Shown here: positions 23,600 to 35,635 of the stretch, piece after piece
Numbering within the stretch: position 1 is the first letter of the stretch
Layout of the letters: each line of letters starts with the position of its first letter
Source: Neoarius graeffei
Taxonomy: Eukaryota > Chordata > Actinopteri > Siluriformes > Ariidae
Assembly: GCF_027579695.1 (NCBI RefSeq)
Contig: NC_083590.1
Location: 17,218,446 to 17,282,445, forward strand
Direction: 5' to 3'
DNA: 64,000 bases
Notes under the pieces: model-generated
Told to the model about the DNA's origin: nothing
The model's database searches: none
What the model saw: the letters and a program-made list of their open reading frames with translations, nothing else
Program-made: the position numbers and the translations under genes

Positions 23600-26486
23600 A
23601 GAGTTGTTCTAACATTTCTCTCTTAAAATTAATTTCCCCTCTCAGGTTATACCCACCCTGCCTTTCCATAAACGTATTTTGTACCTCACCCGGAAGAAGG
23701 TTATGTCTTGCTTTATACATAATTTGTGCAGTCTTGTGTTTAACCAGATCCGTGAATTTCAGAGTGTGTGCTTTTACGAATAATGCGTTTGTATGTTCAA
23801 GATATCCCGTATTATTGACAATTCTTATTGCTCTTTTTTGTAATGTGCATAACGGCTGCAGGTTAGATTTGTAGGTATTACCCCATATCTCCACACAGTA
23901 GCTCAGTTATGGAAGTATGAGTGCATTATACAGAGTATGTAGTGATTTATAGTCCAGAATGTGTCTTGATTTCCCCAAAATTGCAGTAATCTTTGCTATT
24001 TTTGCTTTAACATGATTAATATGCGGTTTCCAGCAGACTTTATGATCAACAATCACACACAGAAATTTTATTTCATACACTCTTTCTATGGTTATGTTGT
24101 CAATTTTCAATTCAACTTGAGGGTTCGACTTATATTTTCCAAATAACATAATCTTTGTTTTACTCAAATTCAATGACAATTTGTTTACGTTAAACCACCT
24201 TTTGAATTTATTCATTTCGGTTGTGATTGTTTCCATAAGCTGCTGTGCATTGTCCCCGGCGCAAAAGATGTTTGTATCATCAGCAAATAATATGCATTTC
24301 ATTATACTTGATACATTACATAAATCATTAATGTACAATATAAACAGTTTAGGACCTAAGACAGACCCTTGCAGTACTCCACATGTTATGGGCAAATACT
24401 CAGATGTGTGATCTCCAATTTTTACAAATTGTTGCCTGTTACTTAAGTAGCTCCTCACCCAGTCCAAACCAACCCCTCTGATACCATACCTCTCTAATTT
24501 TTTGAATAGAATGTCGTGATTTATTGTATCAAATGCTTTCTTTAGATCTATGAAAATTCCCATAACATGTTTTTTATTGTCTATACCATTTGTGATTTTC
24601 TCGATAAGTTCCATTAATGCCAGGGTTGTTGATCTGTCTTTCTGGAATCCGTATTGACTGTCAGCTAAAAGTTTATATTTTTCAATGAAGTTGTCTAGTT
24701 CTCAGATCTCAGATCTTGGAGAACTGAGAGAGTAAAGAAACTGGCCTGTAATTTGTGTAATGGTGTCTATCTCCACATTTATATAAAGGTATAACTTTAG
24801 CTATTTTCATGTTGTTTGGAAATTTACCAGATTGAAAAGACATATTACATATGTGAGTAAATGGTTCTACAATTTCTTCAATAACTTTTTTTATTAAACT
24901 CATATCAATATCATTCCAGTCAGTGGAGGTTTTACTTTCACTTCTCTTTACAATGTCTATGACCTCTTTTATGCCAACTGCACCAAGGAATATAGATTTA
25001 GGATTTCTCTCCCATCGAGCAGCCTCTGCCCCTCCAGGTGTGTCTGTATCTTGAATCTTTTCTGCCAAATCTGATCCCACATTTACAAAGAATCTATTAA
25101 AACCATTTACCACTTCCTCCATATTATTTATTGATCTGTCATTCTCAATATAATGATCAGGGTAGCTTGTGTTTTTGTTTTTAGCTCTATTCCTAATAAT
25201 ACTATTCAGTACATTCCATAGCCCCTTCATATTATTTTTATTACTATCTAATAATTTATTATAATATTCCTTCTTACATGTCCTCATAATGCTGGTTAAT
25301 TTATTCTTGTATTTTTTATATTTAATTTCTGCCTCCAAAGTTCTTTTTTTTTTATGAATTGTCTATACAGCGTGTTCTTTTTTTTACAGGCATTTTTTAA
25401 TCCTTTGGTGATCCATGGACCATTTGCTTGTTTTTGTCCATCATTGTATTTCCTTACAGGACAGGTTTTATCATATAGTGTTTTAAAGATATTTAGGAAT
25501 CCACTGTATGCTTTGTCAATATCTTCTTCCTCATATACGACTCTCCAGTTCTGTTTAAGTAATTCACTCTTAAGTATCCTTATGTTTTCTTCGGTTCTTA
25601 TCCGTTTGTATTTCAGCTGATTCATATCCTTAGGTTTCCAGTAATTACAGTGATAGACAATAAATACAGGCAAATGGTCACTGATGTCATTATATAAAAG
25701 CCCACTTTCTGTATTATTTTCCATACTGTTTGTAAATATATTATCTATTAATGTGACACAATGAGAAGTAATTCTACTAGGTTTGGTGATTTTTGGGTAT
25801 AAACCCATACTGTACATTGTATTTATGAAATCTTCTGTCATTTTATGGTTTTTTGGATTTAACAGATCAATATTATAATCCCCACAGATAAACACAGTCT
25901 TCTGCACTGAGTTAGAAAACATGTTTTCCATCCAGTTTTCAAATATATCGATACTTGATGCTGGAGTTCTGTACAAACAGCTCACAATTATATTTTTTAC
26001 TTTTTCCATACAAATTTCCACTGTGATACATTCCACCAGATTATCAACAGCTGCTGTCATACTCTCCACCACCTTATACTTCAATCCTTTGTCCACATAT
26101 ATTGCCACACCTCCTCCTCTCTTTTTCACTCTGCTTATATGATTTAGATCATAACCCTCCATCTCAAAGTCCACATCTCTGTCAGTGCTGATCCATGTCT
26201 CTGAAATTGCTATGATGTTGAATGGGTTCTTAAACTGTTTCAAATATTCTTTAATACTGTGGAAGTTGGCATATAGGCTTCTGCTATTGAAGTGGATGAT
26301 TGATATGTTATGCTTTGATTGGAAAGTTGCATTGTAGTGCTCATCTGTGTAATAACTGCAGCTGTTTTCTATATCATTGAGTAAATTGTTATCCGGATCA
26401 ATATCATGTTCTATGTCCTGTATTTTATGTTCTGTATATACAAAGTTTTCTAGTCCTAATGTGTGTTTATTATCAGGAGTTGTCAT
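23600..26486 (-). pseudogene. LINE ORF2: AP-endonuclease and reverse transcriptase, with frameshift and stops
   Basis: The endonuclease half (26486-25296) shows IIHFNSRSLYANF, IAISETWIS, RGGGVAIYVD, FICGDYNIDLL and NDISDHLPVF, the APE metal-binding and catalytic motifs. A frameshift in a poly-T run near 25345 leads to 25338-24709 (YKCGDRHHYTNYRPVSLL). A damaged stretch (24709-24614) follows. Then come FIDLKKAFDTINHDI (RT motif A), GVLQGSVLGPKLF, and CILFADDTNIF (FADD, motif C), to 23907, where a stop replaces Tyr (LP-stop-LSYC). The C-terminal part (GNTYKSNLQPLCTLQKRAIR) runs to 23598. It would copy element RNA at the target site, but is inactive here. Confidence 0.88.
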
Positions 26487-26495
26487 GGCTGTAGT

Positions 26496-27086
26496 TTAAG
26501 GATACCTTGTTGTTGTACGTTTCGTTAATATTTGCTCAGCTCCTCCAGCTCCCGGATGACTAGAACTTTGGCTTGTTCTGGTGTTCCATTTAACTTGATG
26601 TATATTTTTGCAGTTTGAAGTCCATGTTGATTGTATTTTCTTCTGTTTTCTGAGTAAACGGGCCATTCTGGCAATGTCCGCATTTTTCTTTGTCAGGTGC
26701 TCATTGATGTAAACGTCTGATCCCTTCAGCCGTCTTCCCTGTTTCAGCAGTTCGTTTTTGTATTTTCTATTTGTAAACCAAACTATTATTGCCGGTTTTG
26801 TCTTCTCGTTTCTCCTTGGGAGCGGGTGACAGGCCTCGATGTTCTCCCTGTCTAACTCAACTCCCTTTGAGCGGAGAAACGCCGCCACCTGTTGCTCCAC
26901 CGATGCCGCGTCCTCCTCGCTCGGCTCCTCTCCGTTCCGCATCGTCACTGCCCGTGCATATGAACGAGGTTTCACTTCCAAGCCGGTGATTATGATGTCG
27001 TTCATTCTGGTATATTGCTCCAGATCGGCCACCCGGTTCTCCAGCAAGTTAATCCGCTTGTCCTTCTCGGTGATTTTTAGCCTCAA
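26496..27086 (-). CDS. LINE ORF1 protein (coiled coil plus RRM-like)
   Basis: 196 codons. The N-terminal MRLKITEKDKRINLLENRVA with DLEQYTRMNDIIITGLE is a short coiled coil followed by the start of an RRM-like domain (NDIIITGL). A CHPLPRR...PAIIVWFTNRKYKNELLK stretch is the second RNA-binding half. Such proteins bind element RNA and form the RNP. It probably lacks the first residues, since the element is truncated near 27100. Its stop lies 9 nt before the ORF2 start. Confidence 0.75.
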   Translation of the reverse strand: MRLKITEKDKRINLLENRVADLEQYTRMNDIIITGLEVKPRSYARAVTMRNGEEPSEEDAASVEQQVAAFLRSKGVELDRENIEACHPLPRRNEKTKPAIIVWFTNRKYKNELLKQGRRLKGSDVYINEHLTKKNADIARMARLLRKQKKIQSTWTSNCKNIHQVKWNTRTSQSSSHPGAGGAEQILTKRTTTRYP

Positions 27087-27120
27087 GGCTAAAAATTAAT
27101 TAAATTAATAGATTTAATAG

Positions 27121-27474
27121 AGGCGGCACAGTGGTGTAGTGGTTAGCGCTGTCGCCTCACAGCAAGAAGGTCCTGGGTTCGAGCCCCGTGGCCGGCGAGG
27201 GCCTTTCTGTGTGGAGTTTGCATGTTCTCCCCGTGTCCGCGTGGGTTTCCTCCGGGTGCTCCGGTTTCCCCCACAGTCCAAAGACATGCAGGTTAGGTTA
27301 ACTGGTGACTCTAAATTGACCGTGAGTGTGAATGGTTGTCTGTGTCTATGTGTCAGCCCTGTGATGACCTGGCGACTTGTCCAGGGTGAACCCCACCTTT
27401 CGCCCGTAGTCAGCTGGGATAGGCTCCAGCTTGCCTGCGACCCTGTAGAAGGATAAAGCGGCTAGAGATAATGA
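27121..27474 (+). repeat. tRNA-derived SINE, full length
   Basis: Head AGGCGGCACAGTGGTGTAGT, B box GGGTTCGAGCCC, tail AGAGATAATGA. A perfect 10-bp TSD, GATTTAATAG, is at 27111-27120 and 27475-27484. It lies at the 5' side of the CR1-like LINE. Confidence 0.97.
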
Positions 27475-27562
27475 GATTTAATAGACTAAATTATATTTAA
27501 TCATCAGAGCCCAATGTTTTTTTTTTTTGCGTAAGTTTTTATCCCATTTGTTTTCAGCACAG

Positions 27563-28501
27563 GTTGATGTATGGAAGCAATTTTGTGCCAAAATGTTCAT
27601 ACAATACTTTTGAAATATCAAATGAAAACGACAAATCAAAATACAAAAAAAGAACAAAAAGTCAATTTTTTTAGACTGGCAAACAAATTATTCGTGTAAT
27701 CGTGCAAAAATATCAGTCTATTACTCTTCAGAAACCTTTTATTTTTGTTCTGCGTCTTTCTCAGTTTTGTTTGACTCAATTTATTTTGGTTGCGATTCCA
27801 GCTTTCTCGTTTGCGCTCCCTGACTTTTTGCTTGCAGTTTTGGCACAAACTTCACGTGTGGGTGGGCTGTCCAGGAGTGCATTCCCATTGGCTAACTTGT
27901 GTTTGACTGACAGCTACGTTCAGCCATTCCCTACTCGGATTCTGGCGGACTGTTTGACGAGTGACCGATCCATTGACGGTAAACAAGGATGGAGTGGACT
28001 TCAGTGGCGACTATGATATTGAATTTACACTTTGTTGAATTAATTCAGTATCATAGTCGCCATTGAAGTCCACTCGATCCTTGTTTACCGTCAATGGATC
28101 GGTCACTCGTCAAACAGTCCGCCAGAATCCGAGTAGGGAATGGCTGAGCGGAGCTGTCAGTCAAACACAAGTTAGCCAATGGGAATGCATTCCTGGACAG
28201 CCCGCCCACACGTGAAGTTTGTGCCAAAACTGCAAGCAAAAAGTCAGGGAGCGCAAACGAGAAAGCTGGAATCGCAACCAAAATAAATTGCGTCAAACAA
28301 AACTGAGAAAGACGCAGAACAAAAATAAAAGGTTTCTGAAGAGTAATAGACTGATATTTTGCACGATTATACGAATAATTTGTTTGCCAGTCTAAAAAAA
28401 TTGACTTTTTGTTTTTTTTTGTATTTTGATTTGTCGTTTTTGTTTGATATTTTAAAAGTATTGTATGAACATTTTGGCACAAAATTGATTCCATATTGAT
28501 G
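27563..28501. repeat. Long near-perfect inverted repeat (hairpin), ~460-bp arms, 18-bp loop
   Basis: The left arm 27563-28024 and right arm 28043-28501 are inverted copies from GTATGGAAGCAATTTTGTGC to GGCGACTATGATATTGAAT around loop 28025-28042. The arms differ by a few substitutions and single-base indels. Both contain CCAATGGGAATGCA and a mirrored open frame of about 100 codons that has no recognised domain. It is a fold-back or MITE of unknown family. Confidence 0.9.
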
Positions 28502-28642
28502 AAGCACACCTGAATCTCACATATAAAAAATAGAAAAATAAATGTGCAAAAATAGAATAAATATACAATAATTAAAATAATATAAAAGTGTAAAAGAGGT
28601 GTATAAAGAAAGAAAACACAACTTTATTCATCACACACTTGT

Positions 28643-28916
28643 GAAATTCCTCTCTGCATTTAACCCATCTGAAGCAGTGAACACACACCCAGAGCAGTGG
28701 GCAGCGCCCAGGGAGCAGTCAGGTGCCTCGCTCAAGGGCACCCATATTAACCTAACCGCATGTCTTTGGACTGTAGGGGAAACCGGAGCACCCAGAGGAA
28801 ACCCACGCAGATAACATGCAAACTCCACACAGAAAGGCCCCTGCTGGCCACTGGGCTCGAACCCAGAACCTTCTTGCTGTGAGGCGACCGTGCTAACCAC
28901 TATACCATGGTGGTGT
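28643..28916 (-). repeat. SINE of a related family with a different body
   Basis: The head (minus strand) matches the common SINE: ...GCTAACCACTATACCATGGT with B-box complement GGGCTCGAACCC. The 3' half instead has CCAGAGCAGTGGGCAGCGCC and CATTTAACCCATCTGAAGCA, a different body and tail. Confidence 0.85.
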
Positions 28917-29689
28917 AAATAATATAAATGTGTTTTTAGCTGTTTTTAAACATCAGTAATAGTGTGAATAAAAACAGAATGCTCATTCACCTCTTGTTTT
29001 TTGCACGAGATGATCTTAAGATGTGATTTGGACTGGAGTTGATCAGGAATTCAGAGATTAATGAAGGTGCTGTAACAGTTAGAGATTCACATAGTGGTCT
29101 AATATCATCTGGTTTTCTAGGACATGTTAATATCCTCACTGCTGCTGCAGGTTGCACATGTTGTAGCTTGTTTGTTGTAGAAGTACGAAGTCCTGAGAGC
29201 AGAGCAAACATGTATTAAAGCCGTTGTATGGTAGGTAAACAGTGGAGCTGGGGTGTGGAGGGGAAATATTCTGAGAAAAAACAGAGTTTCTCAGATTAAA
29301 GTTGTACATTTATGAGGAAAACTGGGATATTGTCAGAAATTATAAAATCATAAACTTGCAAGAAAAAAAGCAGAAATTCAGAGATCAAAATGTCATAAAT
29401 TCCAAGATTACTAAGTCACAAATTTACAAGAAAAAAAAATCTATCATGCTTCCTGGCTGCAGTGCATTCTGAGAAATGCAGGAGAAAATTTCTTAGTGCT
29501 TTATATTGCAATGATCGAGGAGGAAAGACTGCACTGATGTTTGTGTTGTGATGATGTTGATCCGGCCTTTCACAGTGAAGTGATCTGGTTCACTGACCAA
29601 AAAACAAAAACAAAAAACAAAACCCCAAACAAACAAAACAACCACCCAAACAAAAAAACCCCTAAATTAAAAAAAAAAAAAAATTCTCG
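28917..29689. other. Non-coding sequence
   Basis: Nothing beyond the inverted motif block at 29275-29420 and A-rich runs. Confidence 0.5.
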
Positions 29690-30440
29690 TAAATTTGTGA
29701 CTTCTTAATTGTGGAATTTCTGACATTTTTATCTTGGAATTTCTGAGTTTTTTTTATCAGAATTGTTTTCCTCTGGCAAATTTATAATTTTATAATCTTT
29801 GAGAAAATCCAAATTTATGAGATGTTTTCCTCATAAATGTACAACTTTAATCTTGGAATTTCTGAGTTTCTTTTCAGAATTTCTGAATTTTTTTGCACAA
29901 ATGTGTGACTTCTTAATATTTGAATTTCCTACTTGCTGATGTTGGAATTTCTGACATTTTAATCTTGGAATTTCTCAGTTTTTGCATAAATCTGTGACCT
30001 CTTAGTCTTGGAATTTTCTATTTTTTAATCTTGGAATTTCTGAGTTTTTTTTCAGAATTTCTTTTTTTTTTGCATAAATTTGTGAATTCATAATGCTGGA
30101 ATTTCTGACTTTTTTTTCTCAGAATTTCAGAGCTTTTTTGTATAATTTTGTGACTTCTTAAACTTGGAATTTCCTATTGGTTGATATTGGAATTTTTGAC
30201 TTCTTAATCTTGGAATTTCTGAGGTTTAAAAAAAAATAAATTTGTGATTTCTTAATCTTGGAATTTCCTACTTTTTAATCTTGGAATTTCTGAGTTTTTC
30301 CTCAGAATTTCTTAACTTTTTCCTTTGGCAAATTTATGACTTTATAATCTTTGAAACTATCCAAATTTACGAGTTTTTTTTTCTCATAAATGGACGACAA
30401 TAATCCAGGAAATTCTGAGTTTTTCCTCAGATTTTTACCC
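29690..30440. repeat. Degenerate tandem repeat, TTGGAATTTCTGAGTTTTT units
   Basis: Some ten diverged units of 40-110 bp share CTTAATCTTGGAATTTCTGA and CATAAATTTGTGACTT. 29275-29420 carries the same motifs in inverted sense (GTTGTACATTTATGAGGAAA against TTTCCTCATAAATGTACAAC), so the array is part of an inverted structure. Confidence 0.75.
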
Positions 30441-30482
30441 CTGCCTCACCTCCTTTTTTTAACCTACAGTGGCCCTAATACT

Positions 30483-31374
30483 CCGTCATACATTACTGCA
30501 GTCAAGGTGAGAAAAAAGATGAGTGTGATGTGAGAGAAAAAGACAGAAGACCGGAGAGAAACTGACAGCGAAGGCAGAATGAATGAGGAAAATACAGACA
30601 GGCAGGAGATACAGAGAACCCAAGAGACAGACGGAGAGCTGAGTGCGATGTGAATGAGACAGAGGAAAGAGAAACTTAGAGAGAAAAACAGAGACAGAAA
30701 AAACAGTCCTGTCTCTATCCTCGGCCTCTTCCCATGGCATCACACTATCAGCTTTGAACGATTCTCAAACTGCTAATGGACCATTCTAGTCTTGAGTTCA
30801 TATCTGTGAGAAGGAAAACACCTTCAACTTGTATGCACATGCACTCGCTGCTCTAAAGGAGGAGGATGAATTATTTACACTTTCCTTAAAACCACTTAAA
30901 ACCCCAGCTTTTCTTTTGCATGCTTTCTAGCACTTCTGCTTTCGGCAGCATTCTTAATTTCAGCATCATTAACATACGCAAACATGCAGGGTGCAAGTTC
31001 ATAAAATCAGCGTGTTGTTTATTTTGGGCAAGCCATGAATCATTCTCCAAGTTCATAACAAGGGTCAGATATCAGGCAGACAATATTAGACTTGAGTAAT
31101 TCATGTCCAAGAAATGTGAAAACAAGCGAGGGTCTAAACCAGGAAGTAGGCTATGACTAGAAAGCAAGGAAGTTGGGTCAGGAAAACAGGCTTGGTAACA
31201 AGCATTAAGAAATGGCAAGACTTTGTAAAGAGACGAGAGGGCACAAGTAAACAAGCTAATCAGGAACTAAGATGAAACAGGTGCACACAATCAGGACACA
31301 ATCAGGAGATATGCCAAGGACAGGCGGAATGAAAACAAACAAAGAGCACAAAACGTGACAGGAACACAAAACAA
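30483..31374. other. Non-coding sequence, possible degraded repeat at 31040-31370
   Basis: The stretch ending AGGTGCACACAATCAGGACAC...GAACACAAAACAAC is of a type repeated in fish genomes, but no LTR or TIR structure could be defined. Confidence 0.4.
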
Positions 31375-32312
31375 CCCTTATCAAAAAGAAGTATACTTCA
31401 AGTTAATTTTATTAAGTATACTTAAGTCAAGTTAAAGTATATTTCCTTAAGTATACTTTTGTGTACCAAGTATACTGATATCAATGTATGTACAGTATAC
31501 TTGTAAGTAAACTAATCTAATACTTCCTGGGACTAAATTGGTCCACTTTTAGTTTATAAAAAGTATACTTTAAGTCTAAGAGAAGTAAACTTTGAGTATA
31601 CAACTAGTATTTTTTATTTTGTACTGCAAGTATACCACAAGCAAACTTATATACTAATAGTTTACTAATTCTTTACTTGTAGTCCACACTTTAGTTTACA
31701 AAAGCATACTTCATAGGATACTGGAAATATACTATTGGTTTGCTCGTTACACACTTCTAGTCCACTTTTTAGTTTATAAAAGTATACTTTATAGCATATT
31801 GGAAATATACTATTAGTTACTGGTTATATACATCTAGTCCACTTTTTAGTTTTGAAGTTTACTGCAATTACCCTTCTAGGTATACTATTAGTTTTCTAGC
31901 CTTAACCCTTACCTCATGCACACTACCAGGACACAACTTATATGTTTTGTTAAAACATGCTACCGTATATCACAAAGAATCCGATATATGTGAAAAAGAA
32001 GTATTTTATCAGCTACTATCAAAAGGAGAAGCACAACTACAGGGCAAGTCCACTTAAACATAAGGCACAAATATTTTAATACTTTATTACACTTTTGTTA
32101 AATATATCTTGATCAAACGTTTAAGTTTAAGTATAAGCTTAATATACTTAGACTTTTCTATATACTTCAGTATAAGCCAAGTATACTTATGCATAACTTT
32201 ATTAAGTCTATCTCTGATCAGTAAATAAAAAGTAAACTGAAAGCATACTCTCTTATTTTTAGTTTAAAACAAATATACTAGAAGCACACTTGAATAAACT
32301 TTTTTGTAAGGG
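31375..32312. mobile_element. MITE rich in AAGTATACTT palindromes
   Basis: Ends CCCTTATCAAAAAGAAGTAT and the complement of ...AATAAACTTTTTTGTAAGGG are inverted. Between them AAGTATACTT or one-mismatch variants recur many times on both strands, together with CTAGTCCACTTTTTAGTTT units. No coding sequence is seen. Confidence 0.7.
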
Positions 32313-32525
32313 AAATATTAACTGGCCAACTGGGATCAGGGGTGGAAAAGTCCAGAAAGATGAAAGTTTGTACGTAGCTAAAACTGTAAGTAGGTAAACA
32401 AAAGTATACTTTTGTGAACATTGCATTGTATATCAGTGCTCTAGTGTAGATATATTAAACCTAATATCCTTTCTGCAGAACTTATAATAATATAGAAGGT
32501 GTTGATGAATTTATTAAAGGATTAC

Positions 32526-32568
<43 letters not shown>

Positions 32569-33522
32569 TTGTTTCTATAGTAACAGCTTACACAGAGAGT
32601 TGTACGGCAGACAAGTGACATAAATGCATTTTAAAAAAATGTCATTTTTGATACGGTGAATTTTTCTCTCAGACGATTAATTCACATTTTTCTGAAGAGT
32701 CTCCAGTGTCAGCACTTTGTAACAGTCAGAAAGATATAAAACTGTAACTTTACAGCTCGACTTCCTCCAAGTGAAAGTCTAAGGACGGAGAATGTTGTGA
32801 TCTGTGTTTTTTTTTCTTTTAGTAACTTAGAGAAAAAGAGAGGCTGGTGAGAGAATGACTTTTATAGCTTTTATAACGTAAGTGACAACAGGAAGTAACT
32901 TGTTTCATGGACATTCCACTTTACTCAGATAAAACAAACAGATAAAACAAATTTGACACATTCATCATGAATGCATTAAAAATTGAAATTCCTGTCAAAT
33001 TATTGTGGAATCAGAGGAATAAAACATCTAGTTCTAGGAAAGTAAATAGAGGATATTACACAGTGGAGTGAAGATATGAAGTTTATCTTCAAGTGGTGAA
33101 CATAAAATATGTTCTTTATATTATACGGACACATCCACAAAAAAACCCCAAGTTAATCAAAAGAATTTTAATTCTGAATCGATTCGCCATTTTGACAACA
33201 CATGTCTAGTCAGCGGGAAAATACTGGGAGTGACGACATCAGAGTGAAATATCGGGAATTATTATACATACAAGACACTTTTTCAATGGAATAAAATAAA
33301 TGCATTCTATTCCCTTCTAGCGGGTTTCATTCATTTGGTTTGATAGCATGCAATATTGTTAGCATATCGCTTATTCTACTAGTACATGTCACTCTACCCA
33401 GTGGAGAACGAGTGTTGAATATGGTTTATGATATTGCATGGTTGTCAAAACAACACGACATCACATGTCGCAGACGTAAAACTTCCGTGCTAGCGAGCAA
33501 CTGGGACAATTTGTAAACAAAC
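32313..33522. other. Non-coding sequence with (AAT)n and dispersed-repeat pieces
   Basis: (AAT)n at 32525-32566. A block near 32690-32780 (GAGTCTCCAGTGTCAGCACT) resembles 60500-60540. 33060-33190 is the left member of a direct pair with 33840-33975. Confidence 0.5.
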
Positions 33523-33613
33523 ATGGCCACCAGGTTTGCTTCGTTAAATATGGAAGATTTTGAGAGAATTTTGAAAGAGAAAGACGTGTTGAACACCCGA
33601 AAGGAATGTGTAT
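33523..33613 (+). pseudogene. Possible Crypton/KIAA1958-like N-terminal exon
   Basis: ATG 33523 gives MATRFASLNMEDFERILKEK then DVLNTRKECV. The order RFA-L-xxxD-xx-LxxKDxxNT resembles the N-terminal block of Crypton-derived (DUF3504) proteins often found repeated in teleosts. The frame then runs into an (AAT)n tract at 33616-33655. No tyrosine-recombinase domain is visible nearby. Confidence 0.45.
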
Positions 33614-33614
33614 G

Positions 33615-33655
<41 letters not shown>

Positions 33656-33657
<2 letters not shown>

Positions 33658-33782
33658 GCTGGCTTTTTTTCGTGGTCTATCAGATATATTCCATTCAACT
33701 ACTCATGTTCAACTTGTTCAGTATCATGCTAGCTGAATGGAATATATCTGATATACCACTCAATGCCAGCCGATATTATTTA
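33656..33782. repeat. Hairpin, ~50-bp arms
   Basis: GCTGGCTTTTTTTCGTGGTC...ATATTCCATTCAACTA pairs with TAGCTGAATGGAATATATCT...CACTCAATGCCAGC around a short loop near 33715. Such hairpins terminate some fish retro- and DNA elements. The family is not certain. Confidence 0.7.
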
Positions 33783-33831
33783 AATATGTCACTCAGATCC
33801 GTGATGTATTTCATCTGAAAAATGCAAGTTT

Positions 33832-34985
33832 TTCAACATGAGATGATAAACTTCACATCTTCAAGCCAATGTGTGATTTTCTTTTTATTATATAGATACA
33901 TTCACAAATAAAAAGTCCCCAAATTTATCAAAACAATTTATCGATTTCCTCACGAGTGACATATAGAGATTTATGCCCCAGTTCTGATTCTCCATGTCCC
34001 GGATGGAGCTCAGATGTAAAATATGAGTGGTGTATTCCCCGTATTTAGTGATAACAAGAAATCTGCTTCAGCACATTACCCGTTGATTTATGATTATGAT
34101 TATGATCATTATTTGAGCTGTTTTTCTCCCTGACTCACTGCCTTTAGTTGAAGTCTTCTTTGAGAATCGAACTTGTCACATTTCATACGCACCAAAACCT
34201 CATTGCAAATTGTTTTGTCACTCGACTTTGCATGTGACATCATTCCCACCATTCTTCTGTGAAATGTTTGTCCCACTGCAAATAAACACTACACTGTGTT
34301 TGTGATACAGTATGAGTTTATAAACCATGGCCTTAATTGTTCAGTGATTAACTGCTTTATTTTTCAAATCCCATCATTTGTGATGTTTTTTTTTTTTTTT
34401 AAATTACACCTCTGTGTGTCTACGGAAGTGTGGTAACTGAGGGATCGTGATAAACAGCTTGTTGGTTCATATTTACTCACCTTGCGACCTTCCGCCTTCT
34501 TCAGAGGGTGACATTGTCAACACAATAGCATTTCTCTAACCGTCACCACTGATCCATTTCCTCTTCTCAAGTGACCGGTGTAAAGACATGCTGTGAGCAC
34601 GTTGCCATCTGGCCTCTTACGCATCTGTTTATTGTCAGGTTGGCTGGATCAGATTTTTCCAGTTTTTAATGGCATGCTTTGGATTCCACTTGGCTCAGCT
34701 CACACCGTGGAGCCCAGGCTAAACAAGGAGACGGGCTCCTACTGTATATAACACAGACACACAGTGTCTCCTCACAGAGTGCCAGTGAACACGAGCTCAC
34801 GCTTTGGCTAAAACGAGTGCTGAGGTGATTAGCACTTTATGCTGATTTTCACATCACTGGTCCCTGTGTGGAACAGCCACGTTGTCTGGTCACATGACTC
34901 AAAAGGTTCCTGGATATGACATGAAGATGAATAAGGATAGTGTTTAGCAAAAAGATAAATATAGATATCTACACATAAATACACA
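33832..34985. other. Non-coding sequence with a diverged copy of a 130-bp repeat
   Basis: 33840-33975 (ATACATTCACAAATAAAAAG..., TTATCAAAACAATTTATCGA) is a diverged direct copy of 33060-33190, so the two flank the element between them. The rest shows nothing that can be named. Confidence 0.5.
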
Positions 34986-35013
34986 GCTACAGCTAGTGTA
35001 AAAACAGCACATG

Positions 35014-35046
<33 letters not shown>
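34986..35046. repeat. (GA)n microsatellite
   Basis: GGGGAGAGAGAGAGAGAGAG... at 35013-35046. Confidence 0.9.
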
Positions 35047-35048
<2 letters not shown>

Positions 35049-35084
35049 GTGACATAATTTAGCAAAGTTAGCATTTATTTAGCT

Positions 35085-35127
35085 AGGCAGAAGACAGACA
35101 GACATGCAAATAAATAGACAGACAGAC

Positions 35128-35204
<77 letters not shown>

Positions 35205-35213
35205 TGCAGACAC

Positions 35214-35302
<89 letters not shown>

Positions 35303-35593
35303 TGCAAGTAAGCAAGCAAACAAAAATACATAAGTAAGTAAATAAATAGATAAATGGGTTAATAAATAATCAAGCAAATAAAGATAAATAATTAATAAAT
35401 AAATAGGAACGTGAGCAAGCAAAGAAAAATAAATAAGTTAGTAAGTATGTAAATAGATAAATAGATTCATAAATAATTAAGTAAACAAAATAAGTGAACA
35501 ATAAATAAATAAGCAAGTGAGCAAGCAAACAGAGTAAATAAGTAAATGTGTATGTAAATAAATAAAATAGATAAAGAGACTGATAAGCTGGAC

Positions 35594-35635
<42 letters not shown>

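Larger units (their letters stand above)
22200..27100 (-). mobile_element. CR1/Rex1-like LINE, two ORFs, broken
   Basis: Reading leftward: ORF1 (27086-26496), ORF2 with endonuclease and reverse transcriptase (26486 to about 23600), a 3' UTR, and a 3' end whose minus-strand sequence is TTCAGAATAAAGTAATCAAT plus (CAAT)n at 22195-22230. A Harbinger-type insertion (22636-23426) splits the UTR. The 5' end is close to 27100, where A/T-rich sequence and a SINE begin. Confidence 0.85.

Noticed and set aside
27139..27456. Open frame of 105 codons (and relatives at 15007, 16508, 17262, 37760, 56333) with a conserved product
   Set aside because: These are translations of the tRNA-derived SINE body, repeated in every copy and orientation; a SINE does not encode protein.
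27702..28016. Mirrored frames of 104 and 152 codons in the hairpin
   Set aside because: The same sequence read on both arms of an inverted repeat, with no domain and no coding signature.
31040..31370. Solo LTR
   Set aside because: No TG...CA ends, primer-binding site or TSD could be found.
35075..35422. Leucine/isoleucine/tyrosine-rich frames on the minus strand, looking like membrane proteins
   Set aside because: Translations of (GATA)n and (GACA)n.
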